In this document: positions 30,930-38,558 of the stretch, piece by piece
Layout: every line of letters starts with the position of its first letter
Position numbering within the stretch: the stretch's first letter is position 1
Made by a program: the position numbers and the translations under genes
Assembly (NCBI GenBank): GCA_963692465.1
Contig: OY829943.1
Location: 3,491,917 to 3,555,916, forward strand
Source: JAUZOB01 sp963692465
GTDB lineage: Bacteria; Bacteroidota; Bacteroidia; Bacteroidales; Prolixibacteraceae
Reading direction: 5' to 3'
DNA: 64,000 bases
Notes under the pieces: model-generated
Told to the model about the DNA's origin: nothing
The model's input: only the letters and a program-made list of their open reading frames with translations
Databases searched by the model: none

Positions 30930-33188
30930 TTATCTTTTAACAAGGATTACTCTGTCGACCATAAAATAATCCAGGTCCGGATTACGTGGATGGCAAAACC
31001 AAAAGTAACTACTTTTGGTTACTTTCATTTTTCCTACATAAACATCCTTGTATTCAGTTGGCATTTCATCAAGAGTGAGACTTTTTTGTCCACCATCTGA
31101 TGATGGTCCACCTTCCTGATCATAAATGCCACAGCTAAGTGATTTGCCGTTGCCACCAGTTGTTCCACTCCTTTTACCTTTGACAGTAATATAAACATCT
31201 ACGTCTTTAAAGCCCTGTGATGCGGCACCAAGTAAGCTCATTTGAATAGACCAGCCGAATAATTTACCGGGCATTTTGAGCGCTTTTCCATCTGATGCGT
31301 CTGGATCGTCAACTTTAAATACTTCTGAGCCTTCACCTGCAAGAGCTGCTGTAACGTCTTGAAGTTCAATCCAATTTTCATCAGGAATATTCTTGCAAAA
31401 TTCGGGAACTTTTTTGGATTTTGGTGTTTTATATATCCCTGTGCCCATAAAGTATCCCAGATCTAAATTTTTACCGTCACCAAGTCTTTGATTAGAAGTT
31501 TCATTAGCCCATTTCAAGTAGTCTTCTGCCCATTGATTTCCATCTATCTTTTTTATAACGCCTGTAGAATATACTTTATTTTTAAATTCAGCTGGGTTTA
31601 GCATGAAAGACATTTCTAAAGATTTTCTTTCTGTAGCTATCCTATTTTTGATAACATCACTCTTGGCTGCTTTTTCTGCTGCATTAAATAAGGTAAATAG
31701 TTTTACGTAGTCGGCAGGTTTAAAAGTGTTGTTAGACATTTGCAATATATTCAAATTATAATTTTTATATAAAGCTTCATAAGTGCTATATGTATCAATC
31801 ATGTATTTGCTAGCTTCTTTGTAATAGGCAGCCATAAATTCTTTCATTAGTGCACTGGTGTTTAGACTAGGGTCCCATAGCATTTTGGAATCGGTCCATA
31901 TTCTCATCTCTTGAAAATTTATGTCTTTGTTCCAATAATCACCCTGTAAGAAGGCTCCTACCATATTATTGTCTGCAAAGATTTTTATATTATCAAGAAT
32001 CGTTCTTTGATTAGGAAAAGGAATTTGTAATTGTGTAAGATTTAAAGGATAGTCCCAGTGATATAATTTACTGGCCATTTTTTTCCAGGCAGAAATATTA
32101 TCTGCAAATTTTTTGTGTTTAGGGCTATTGATGTTCGTATTAACATTATCAAAATCAGAGCACAAACGAATTAGTAAATGTTTGTTTGGTTTTATGGTTT
32201 TGGGCGGATCTACGGTATAAGTGTAGGCCAAAGTTTCTACCGTAATGTTTGGATATACTTTGGTTATTGCATCTGCCACTTCGTTTACATAGTTAATAAG
32301 TAAATCTGTTTGATTTCCATGTTCTTTTACAAAAGCTGTGCAGTTTTTGCAAGTGCAATAGTTTGAATTATCATTTTGGCTAACAGATACAACTGTTGTA
32401 TTTGGGTGTTCTTTAATATTCTTTAAAATGTTTTTTATCATTTCAGCTTGCATTTCTTTGTTTGTTAAGCAAGGCTGTTCTCTTGATAAAATTGGCTTTT
32501 CTCTTTTACCATCTCGTTCTGCAAACCAATCAGGATGGCTGGCAAAATATACGTCTGGATTCATATATAAACTAAACGTATGGCACCATCCAAGTAAAGA
32601 ATTATTACCTCCCCATTCGTCTGGAATATTTGCAAAGTTTCCGTTGACTCTCATTTTTGCCTGAAAATCATTGTTCCTATTGCATTCAACGTTATAGTAC
32701 CAAGGTTCTCTATAAAAAATCTGTGGCGAATAAGAATAATCTCCTACACGTAGTTTTATCTTGGTTTTAGTTGGAATTGTCTCTTCATCTACTGCATAGA
32801 ATTTACAATTCAAGTATTTTTCCAGAAATTCATAAACTGCATAAAGAGTTCCTGCATTTCTATCACCAGCTAACACCATAAAGTTTGGTTTAATACCAAT
32901 ATATAGGCCATCTTTTTTCAATTTGTTAAAATTGAAATCAGAGATTTTCTTAGTTGTCTCCGTGAGACCTATATAGATATTATAGGCTTGATCTTTTTTG
33001 GCATCTGTTATAGCTATATCTTCTTTGGTGATTTTTATCAGATATTTTTGAAGTTCTTTTGCTGCTGTTACCTCAGCTGGTATTGCGCCACTTGGGCAGA
33101 CAATATTCACGTTTTTAAAAGTGACATTTTGTGCAAAACAATTTACACTGATAATAATTGCAATAAAGGTTGATAGAATTTTTAACAT
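30930..33188 (-). CDS. DUF4838 glycosidase-like secreted protein
   Basis: This 752-residue protein has a signal peptide (MLKILSTFIAIIISVNCFAQ). An N-terminal alpha/beta domain (about 22-110, AAKELQKYLIKITKED) is like the GlcNAc-hexosaminidase/glucuronidase N-domain, followed by the DUF4838 barrel-like region (about 150-450; YREPWYYNVECNRNN, CTCKNCTAFVKEHG) and a C-terminal beta domain (about 600-752). The DUF4838 family is related to alpha-glucuronidases and hexosaminidases; the substrate is not known. It is secreted to the periplasm. A short ORF overlaps its start codon as ATGTTAA, indicating coupling with a truncated upstream gene. It stands apart from the two PULs. Confidence 0.85.
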   Translation of the reverse strand: MLKILSTFIAIIISVNCFAQNVTFKNVNIVCPSGAIPAEVTAAKELQKYLIKITKEDIAITDAKKDQAYNIYIGLTETTKKISDFNFNKLKKDGLYIGIKPNFMVLAGDRNAGTLYAVYEFLEKYLNCKFYAVDEETIPTKTKIKLRVGDYSYSPQIFYREPWYYNVECNRNNDFQAKMRVNGNFANIPDEWGGNNSLLGWCHTFSLYMNPDVYFASHPDWFAERDGKREKPILSREQPCLTNKEMQAEMIKNILKNIKEHPNTTVVSVSQNDNSNYCTCKNCTAFVKEHGNQTDLLINYVNEVADAITKVYPNITVETLAYTYTVDPPKTIKPNKHLLIRLCSDFDNVNTNINSPKHKKFADNISAWKKMASKLYHWDYPLNLTQLQIPFPNQRTILDNIKIFADNNMVGAFLQGDYWNKDINFQEMRIWTDSKMLWDPSLNTSALMKEFMAAYYKEASKYMIDTYSTYEALYKNYNLNILQMSNNTFKPADYVKLFTLFNAAEKAAKSDVIKNRIATERKSLEMSFMLNPAEFKNKVYSTGVIKKIDGNQWAEDYLKWANETSNQRLGDGKNLDLGYFMGTGIYKTPKSKKVPEFCKNIPDENWIELQDVTAALAGEGSEVFKVDDPDASDGKALKMPGKLFGWSIQMSLLGAASQGFKDVDVYITVKGKRSGTTGGNGKSLSCGIYDQEGGPSSDGGQKSLTLDEMPTEYKDVYVGKMKVTKSSYFWFCHPRNPDLDYFMVDRVILVKR

Positions 33189-33304
33189 GGTTTTTTCCTT
33201 TTTATATAAAAATTTTTTACAAAGGATTTTACAGGTTCAGATGGATGACCCCAACCAGCTTCATCTGAGTTTAATATAGGCTTTAATGTTCCTGCTTTTT
33301 CCAT
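33182..33304 (-). CDS. Short ORF coupled to the DUF4838 gene
   Basis: A 40-codon ORF (MEKAGTLKPILNSDEAGWGH and on) stops in an ATGTTAA overlap with the DUF4838 start. The sequence is protein-like, and the frame remains open for about 40 further codons upstream, so it may be the tail of a lost enzyme gene of which the 5' part was deleted up to the HigA pseudogene. I cannot name the family. Confidence 0.35.
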   Translation of the reverse strand: MEKAGTLKPILNSDEAGWGHPSEPVKSFVKNFYIKRKKPC

Positions 33305-33403
33305 TTTTTTTAATAAATCACTGCAATAGTACAAAATTAATTCTATTTGGACTCTGTTTCGACATTTGTATAAAAATCAGGAATCAGGATACACCAGGAA
33401 AGA

Positions 33404-33714
33404 TTAAGCTCTCAGAATAATATTAGCGTCAATGTTCAGCTTCTTATTAATTTCTCTGGCAATCTTCAAGGTTGGTTCACTTTTCCCTGAAATATAGTCG
33501 CTAAGCCGAGAGGGACTAACACCGATCAGTTTAGACAGAGACTTTTGATTAAGCCCCATTTCATACATACGCAGTTTGAGCGCATCAGTAAGAGTCGGTT
33601 CGCCTATTGCAAAATGTTCTTCGGAGTAATCGGCTATAAGATTTGATAAAAACTCTAATTACATGCTATTAGGATCATCTAAGAGTATTGGATCATCATC
33701 TAAATTGAAGCGCA
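33404..33714 (-). pseudogene. HigA-like antitoxin pseudogene
   Basis: On the minus strand this reads DDPNSM, a TAA stop, LEFLSNLIADYSEEHFAIGE and then the complete XRE region as in the intact antitoxin at 57131-57496 (SLSKLIGVSPSRLSDYISGK, then NKKLNIDANIIL). The in-frame stop replaces the residue after the methionine, and the first about 25 codons are missing. No toxin gene remains. It ends with RA and a TAA. It lies between the DUF4838 gene and the divergent fic gene and is a decayed second higBA locus. Confidence 0.85.
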
Positions 33715-33851
33715 TTATAATTACCGATTGCATAAAAACGCTTCATTTTCTCACATGTGCAAAACAATCTCAAAATAGAGGGGTTATTTTCTTGATTGTG
33801 AATGATTCCTACTTAATTTTACGGAGAGAATAAGAAATAAGCTCCTTTATT

Positions 33852-34661
33852 ATGGAAAAAGGTCTTTGGCAAGAAATAGAAGCACTGAACCAGGAATTTA
33901 TAAAGCTTGGTATTAGTCAATCGGTAGACTATGAAAAGTACTACCTCTATTCTCTTATTACCCATTCCACTGCGATTGAAGGTTCTACGCTGACGGAAAT
34001 AGAAACACAGCTTCTTTTTGATGAAGGAGTAACAGCTAAAGGTAAGCCATTGATCCATCACTTGATGAATCAAGATTTGAAGCAAGCGTACGAATTTGCA
34101 ATGAAAGAAGCTAAACAGGATATTCCTATTACTCCGGATTTTTTGCAGAAATTGAATGGTATGCTTATGCGTACAACGGGAAGTGTACATAGTACAATGG
34201 CTGGTTTATTCGATTCTTCAAAGGGTGAGTATCGTTTGTGTGGAGTAACGGCTGGTGTTGGCGGTCGTTCTTATATGGACTATCTGAAGGTTCCAACTAA
34301 GGTTAAGGAGCTTTGCTTTACGATAAATGATCGGTTAAAATCTGCTGTTTCGCTACAGGAACAGTATGAGTTAAGCTTTAAGTCTCATCTTAATCTTGTT
34401 ACAATCCACCCGTGGGTAGATGGCAATGGCAGAGCTTCCCGTTTGTTAATGAATTATCTTCAGTTTTATTACGGACTATTTCCTACTAAAATATTCAAGG
34501 AAGACAGGGATGATTACATTCTTTCTTTACAGCAATCGCAGGATGAAGAAAACAATATTCCTTTTCTTAACTTTATGGCTATACAGTTGCGAAAGTCTTT
34601 GTCCTTGGAGATTGAGAGATATAATAATTCTCAGAAGAAAGGATTCAATTTAATGTTTTAA
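33852..34661 (+). CDS. Fic-family protein (AMPylase-like) with inhibitory helix
   Basis: The 269-residue protein has the Fic active site HPWVDGNGRASRLL (from H186), matching HxFx(D/E)GNGRxxR with Trp in place of Phe. An N-terminal helix carries the inhibitory motif STAIEGS with E43, which blocks ATP binding in class II Fic proteins. Fic enzymes usually transfer AMP to target proteins. Length fits a class II single-domain protein without the winged helix, although a wHTH fragment lies downstream on the other strand. The gene stands alone; upstream is a HigA pseudogene. Target unknown. Confidence 0.92.
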   Translation: MEKGLWQEIEALNQEFIKLGISQSVDYEKYYLYSLITHSTAIEGSTLTEIETQLLFDEGVTAKGKPLIHHLMNQDLKQAYEFAMKEAKQDIPITPDFLQKLNGMLMRTTGSVHSTMAGLFDSSKGEYRLCGVTAGVGGRSYMDYLKVPTKVKELCFTINDRLKSAVSLQEQYELSFKSHLNLVTIHPWVDGNGRASRLLMNYLQFYYGLFPTKIFKEDRDDYILSLQQSQDEENNIPFLNFMAIQLRKSLSLEIERYNNSQKKGFNLMF

Positions 34662-34732
34662 CTGATAGCCCTCTCCTATCAACTGCACGATGACTTTGTG
34701 TCTTGTCCTCAAAACCCCAAATCAGTAACAAA

Positions 34733-34915
34733 CTACGTCGTGCCGCCTGTTCTTTTGTCCGCGAAAAATTGCAATTGTTTCCCTTTTTCAGTAATAACCC
34801 AACTGCCAGTTTTGTCAGAGCCTTGACGAGATATATACTTTTGAGCACGCAATTTACGTATAACACGTGATAGTTTTACACTGTCACTTACACCGTCATC
34901 ATAATTATATAGCAA
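34733..34915 (-). pseudogene. Winged-helix fragment of a regulator
   Basis: A 60-codon frame with a TTG start reads SRVIRKLRAQKYISRQGSDK, then TGSWVITEKGKQL. This is the winged-helix pattern found at the C-terminus of AlbA_2/RecG-like and Fic-associated regulators. The rest is missing, with a stop codon just upstream. It is probably a remnant. Confidence 0.5.
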
Positions 34916-34929
34916 GCGTTATTGAATTC

Positions 34930-35595
34930 TTAAAATGTCCGTAAGTCCGTTGGTACTATGGACGAATACCTTATATCTGAAAAGCTGGCATTGAAACCAT
35001 CTCCTCTTGAGCCATGCACTGCAAAACCAATCCGGATATTTTTTCCTGTTTCCAGTCGGAAATTGCGGATCATCCGCCACTGCTTTCCGTCGGGTGAATA
35101 CTGAAACGAAACTTCCAATCCATTTTTGATGACAGCCAGATATGCAAAAGCATCGGTTGTCGTTATCGAGTTACAATCGTCCGAGAACTTACGGTTTACT
35201 ACCGAGACAATAGTTGGTTGCTTGTTTACTGAGTTTTCAAAACAAAATTTTGCCCAGTAATCAGCATCCTGATACAGGACAAGAGCCGCTACATCATATA
35301 CGGCCTTAAAAGTTGCTGTTGCCCTGGCTACAAAAGTAAAGTTTGAATCCGGTGTAAACAGTACCATAGGAGCATCCTGTACATTATACTTCCCATTCGG
35401 ATTGACAAAAAGATTGGTCTTACCTGCAGCTGCTAAATTCAGAATCGAATCACCAATCACAGAACATGAAACCGGTTGATTTTTAACACTTAGAGCAAAA
35501 GGTATCGATCGAAGTACCAATCTGCTGTTTTGTGCTGACAAGTAGTTCAGATTCATGAGAAATCCGAACAAAAGGATGAATACTATTTTTTTCAT
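34930..35595 (-). CDS. DUF1349 secreted carbohydrate-active-like protein
   Basis: The 221-residue protein has a signal peptide (MKKIVFILLFGFLMNLNYLSAQ). The mature part fits the DUF1349 concanavalin-A-like beta-sandwich: PDSNFTFVARATATF, ALVLYQDADYWAKFCFEN, VSFQYSPDGKQWRMIRNF and IRIGFAVHGSRGDGFNASFS. Members are similar to the C-terminal domain of beta-xylosidases and probably bind or process sugars. It is preceded by a short signal-peptide ORF (35607-35708). Confidence 0.85.
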   Translation of the reverse strand: MKKIVFILLFGFLMNLNYLSAQNSRLVLRSIPFALSVKNQPVSCSVIGDSILNLAAAGKTNLFVNPNGKYNVQDAPMVLFTPDSNFTFVARATATFKAVYDVAALVLYQDADYWAKFCFENSVNKQPTIVSVVNRKFSDDCNSITTTDAFAYLAVIKNGLEVSFQYSPDGKQWRMIRNFRLETGKNIRIGFAVHGSRGDGFNASFSDIRYSSIVPTDLRTF

Positions 35596-35606
35596 ACGTA
35601 ATATCT

Positions 35607-35708
35607 TTAGTCTATAACTCGCCCTTGACTATATAAATTGAGCCCACAAAAGACCCACAGAAATAGTACGGGTATCAGAATGCTCAATCTTTTTATAATC
35701 TTGGTCAT
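35607..35708 (-). CDS. Signal-peptide-only short ORF
   Basis: The ORF has 33 codons: MTKIIKRLSILIPVLFLWVF and then CGLNLYSQGRVID. It is a near-perfect Sec signal peptide followed by seven residues and a stop. It ends 12 bp before the DUF1349 gene. It may be a truncated gene for a secreted protein or a leader peptide; a plus-strand frame over the same DNA also gives a hydrophobic stretch, but no start context favours it. Confidence 0.35.
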   Translation of the reverse strand: MTKIIKRLSILIPVLFLWVFCGLNLYSQGRVID

Positions 35709-35768
35709 AGCAATGTTTTTGGCTTTCTTCTTTTATAGAAAAGGCGAGACCGTGCAATATATGATAAA

Positions 35769-35801
35769 CAATAGGGGACCTGATTTTCAGGTCCCCTATT
35801 G
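35769..35801 (-). terminator. Hairpin after the BACON gene
   Basis: A 14-bp perfect stem (CAATAGGGGACCTG and its complement) has a 5-base loop. It begins 6 bp after the BACON gene stop. On the minus strand the stem is followed by TTTATC, so the T-run is short. The strong stem still makes termination likely. Confidence 0.6.
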
Positions 35802-35806
35802 TAAAT

Positions 35807-36277
35807 TTAACAAAGAGGAACAGGACTGTGCCATACAAATATTTTCACTTTACTGTTGAATATTGGTTTAGATATAACCGAAGATGTACCACTTCCCTCT
35901 TGTGATACCCAAAGGCCAATACTACTGTTAGTGCCAATTTTGAAAGAAATACATGATTCCCTTGCAGATCCGGTATTCGGTGCTATTTTTACAAAAAAGC
36001 TAAAACAACCATTCGAAAAATAAGGATAAGGATCATCACTGCTAATCCATGAGTCTATAGGCATTGCAATAAAGGAAGGTGTTGTCCATCCCTGAAAATT
36101 TGCAATTGTAATAGTAACTCCAAATTCGCCACCACTACTAGGAACACTCAATGATTCAGGACTAATTGTTAATTGGTATTCACTTTCAGCGTTTCCTATC
36201 CAGGGTATAAGCGAGAGCAAACCAACAAGCACCATTGAATACAATTTTATTTTTCCATTTCTTAATTTTGTTTTCAT
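35807..36277 (-). CDS. Secreted BACON-domain protein
   Basis: The 156-residue protein has a signal peptide (residues 1 to about 30, ending in WIGNAES). The mature part fits a BACON domain: LTISPESLSVPSSGGEFGVT, then ITIANFQGW and SCISFKIGTNSSIGLWVSQE, with the FTVxV-like strands and terminal VSQEG pattern. BACON domains bind carbohydrate or mucin and usually sit at the N-terminus of larger secreted enzymes; here it stands alone after a polar tail ending PLC. The gene diverges from the RloA/RloB-type operon. It may be a truncated larger protein. Confidence 0.8.
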   Translation of the reverse strand: MKTKLRNGKIKLYSMVLVGLLSLIPWIGNAESEYQLTISPESLSVPSSGGEFGVTITIANFQGWTTPSFIAMPIDSWISSDDPYPYFSNGCFSFFVKIAPNTGSARESCISFKIGTNSSIGLWVSQEGSGTSSVISKPIFNSKVKIFVWHSPVPLC

Positions 36278-36414
36278 TTTTTTCTTTTTTAGTTAGCCAA
36301 ACGTCTTATTTCAAAACTTCGTTGCTTTGTAAGTCTGAAATATCATTATAAATTTAAAACATAAAAATATATTTAGCCGTATGATTCTTTATGTTTTTGA
36401 ACACATTTATAAAT

Positions 36415-36452
36415 CATAATATACCCCCTTCTTTAGACCATAAATTGACTTT
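36415..36452. repeat. Relic IS3-type end
   Basis: CATAATATACCCCCTTCTTT, then AGACCATAAATTGACT, matches the outer end of the IS3 element at 22961-22996 (inverse orientation) with about five differences over 38 bp. No transposase is attached. It lies upstream of the RloA/RloB-type operon and could be the scar of an earlier insertion. Confidence 0.7.
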
Positions 36453-36491
36453 AAAATGTAAATACATTTCATCTTTATACCTAAAAATACT

Positions 36492-36519
36492 TTTGAATTG
36501 TTTTTATGGGTTATATTTG
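36492..36519 (+). promoter_or_regulatory. Promoter of the RloA/RloB-type operon
   Basis: TATATTTG (36512-36519) matches the -7 consensus and TTTTG (about 36491-36495) gives a -33 box at 16 bp. The predicted start is about 36527, 19 bp before the ATG at 36546. Confidence 0.6.
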
Positions 36520-36545
36520 TAAGTGAGTTACAAAAAAGATAGAAG

Positions 36546-37865
36546 ATGATTGTAAATTTCTCTGTACAGAACTTTCAATGTATAAAAAATAAAGTTCAGT
36601 TATCTTTTGAAGCAACTAGCTCAAAGGATTTAGAAGACTATTACATTAGTAAGAGAAAAAATAAAAAACTAAGGTTGTTAAAGATTGGTCTTATCTATGG
36701 GGCGAATGCTTCAGGAAAGACAACAATATTAAAGGCCTTGGATTTTTTAAGAGATCTTGTTAATGAACCTTTTGATAAAAAAACGGATAAATTTGATTTT
36801 AAACCTTTTCTATTCGATAAAACCGCCGCTAAAGAAAACACTTTCTTTTCTATTGACTTTATTCAAAACGACGTAAGGTATATTTATGATGTTGAGTTGA
36901 ATGAACGTGCTATCGTTAGTGAGAAATTATATTTTTTCAATCCAAGGAAAGCATTAATCTATAGTCGCAAAACTGATTTGACGAAGCAACTCACTACGAT
37001 TGATGAAATCGGAAGTAAAATAAAATTCAGCAATGAGCATAAGTCGGCTTTGGAAGCAAATACTTTGTGGAATAATACGGTATTGGGTGGTTATTTAAAA
37101 ACGAATATTGAATCATTTGAATTGCAGGAAGTCACGGATTGGTTCAAAAAGAAATTAAAACCAATTGTATTGCCTAAAACCGACTTATTACGATATGTTT
37201 CAAACAGAATTGAGAACAATGAAATTAATACCAATGACGTGGTTCGGATTCTGAAGAAAGCCGATTTTAATATTTCCGGTATTTCAATTGAGAAAAAGGA
37301 AGAGAACATTGCTCCTGAAATTATTGATTTGTTAGGAAAAACCATGCATCTTCCGGATGATAAAATATCAGAAATGAAGGATAAGGGAAGTATTGAGGCA
37401 AAAGAGGTATTTTTTCAACATTGTTTAGGAAAAGATAAAACAATATCCCTGCCCTATCATGTTGAATCTGCCGGAACTCAACGATACTATCAGTTTAGCG
37501 GTTTATTGGATATAATGATACGGAACGAAGCTATTTTCCCAATTGACGAATTGGAATCTTCACTTCATCCGGATTTATTTAAGTATTTTATATTGACATT
37601 CTTAGTGAATAGTAAAAACTCTCAATTAATAGCCACGACGCACCACAGAGAGCTTCTGTTAGAAAAAGACATTTTGCGAAACGATACTATTTGGTTTACA
37701 GAGAAAGGTGATGATGGATGTATGGACCTTTATTCGTTAGCAGATTTTGATTCTTCTGTAATTCGAAATACAAGTTCAATTTATAACGCATATAAAATTG
37801 GGAAACTTGGGGCCAGACCTAATTTGAACGACTATTATATTGACATTGAAGATGACAAGGAGTAA
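36546..37865 (+). CDS. RloA/AbiLi-like AAA ATPase
   Basis: This 439-residue protein is an AAA_15/AAA_21-type ATPase of the ABC/SMC-like class: Walker A GLIYGANASGKTTILKAL (near residue 48-65), Walker B EAIFPIDELESSLHPDL (near 325-341) and the switch LIATTHHRELL (near 360). With the following RloB-type gene it forms a pair known from RloA/RloB and AbiL-type abortive infection loci, where the ATPase senses and controls the partner nuclease. The genes overlap by 14 bp. The promoter lies close upstream. It is A+T-rich like other island genes. Confidence 0.9.
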   Translation: MIVNFSVQNFQCIKNKVQLSFEATSSKDLEDYYISKRKNKKLRLLKIGLIYGANASGKTTILKALDFLRDLVNEPFDKKTDKFDFKPFLFDKTAAKENTFFSIDFIQNDVRYIYDVELNERAIVSEKLYFFNPRKALIYSRKTDLTKQLTTIDEIGSKIKFSNEHKSALEANTLWNNTVLGGYLKTNIESFELQEVTDWFKKKLKPIVLPKTDLLRYVSNRIENNEINTNDVVRILKKADFNISGISIEKKEENIAPEIIDLLGKTMHLPDDKISEMKDKGSIEAKEVFFQHCLGKDKTISLPYHVESAGTQRYYQFSGLLDIMIRNEAIFPIDELESSLHPDLFKYFILTFLVNSKNSQLIATTHHRELLLEKDILRNDTIWFTEKGDDGCMDLYSLADFDSSVIRNTSSIYNAYKIGKLGARPNLNDYYIDIEDDKE

Positions 37866-38496
37866 TAAAAAGAGAAAAGGTTCAGGAAAAAAGGTCTATT
37901 CTATTATTGTTGATGGAGAAACTGAAGTTTGGTATTTCCAATTATTGAAACAACATGAATCTTTAAACAACATTGATATTAAACCTGATATACCAAAAAG
38001 AAAGAAGTTATCAGAGCTGTATCAATTAGCGATTTCTAATTCAGCTGAATTTTCAAAGGTTATTTGGATTATTGATCTTGATGTAGTAATAAAAGAGGAT
38101 AGAGAAAACAGAAAAAAAGGAGTAAAATCAGCATTCCAGGAACTAAGCGAATATATGAATTCGATAGAGGCAGAATATAAGAATGTTCGTGTTTTGATTA
38201 ATACTCCTTGCCTTGAATATTGGCTTCTCTTGCATTTAAAAGAAACCGGTAAATTTTTCCCTACTTGTAATGCCGTATGTAAACAGTTTAGGGGAACAAT
38301 CTTAAGTGATTATGAGAAGACTGAAAAATATTATAAAAATAGGCACAGTGACATTTATGATAAAATAAAACATCTACAAGATGATGCCATAGAAAATGCA
38401 GAGAAGTTGGGAGATTTTGATATTGAAGATCCTGAAACTGGTCAGGCTGGCATATACCAAGTCTTCTATCTTCTAAATTTAAAACAAAAGAAATAG
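37852..38496 (+). CDS. RloB-domain (TOPRIM-like) protein
   Basis: The preferred start is the ATG at 37852 (MTRSNKKRKGSGKK), giving 214 residues; a TTG 12 bases upstream is less likely. After a basic tail come the RloB motifs: IIVDGETEVWYFQLL (acidic E), IDLD in IWIIDLDVVIKE, and NTPCLEYWLLLHLKE. These acid residues fit a TOPRIM-like metal site. RloB proteins are effectors coupled to AAA ATPases in phage abortive infection, comparable to AriA/AriB of PARIS. It overlaps the ATPase gene by 14 bp. Activity (nuclease) is inferred. Confidence 0.9.
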   Translation: MTRSNKKRKGSGKKVYSIIVDGETEVWYFQLLKQHESLNNIDIKPDIPKRKKLSELYQLAISNSAEFSKVIWIIDLDVVIKEDRENRKKGVKSAFQELSEYMNSIEAEYKNVRVLINTPCLEYWLLLHLKETGKFFPTCNAVCKQFRGTILSDYEKTEKYYKNRHSDIYDKIKHLQDDAIENAEKLGDFDIEDPETGQAGIYQVFYLLNLKQKK

Positions 38497-38558
38497 TCTG
38501 GTCGGATTAAGGCATTCTTTGCCGGTCCGTTATTTCATGGAAAAATCCAATGTGAGTT

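Noticed and set aside
35638..35859. 73-codon plus-strand ORF with a hydrophobic segment
   Set aside because: It overlaps the BACON gene end, the terminator hairpin and the minus-strand signal-peptide ORF; its hydrophobic part is the complement of that region.
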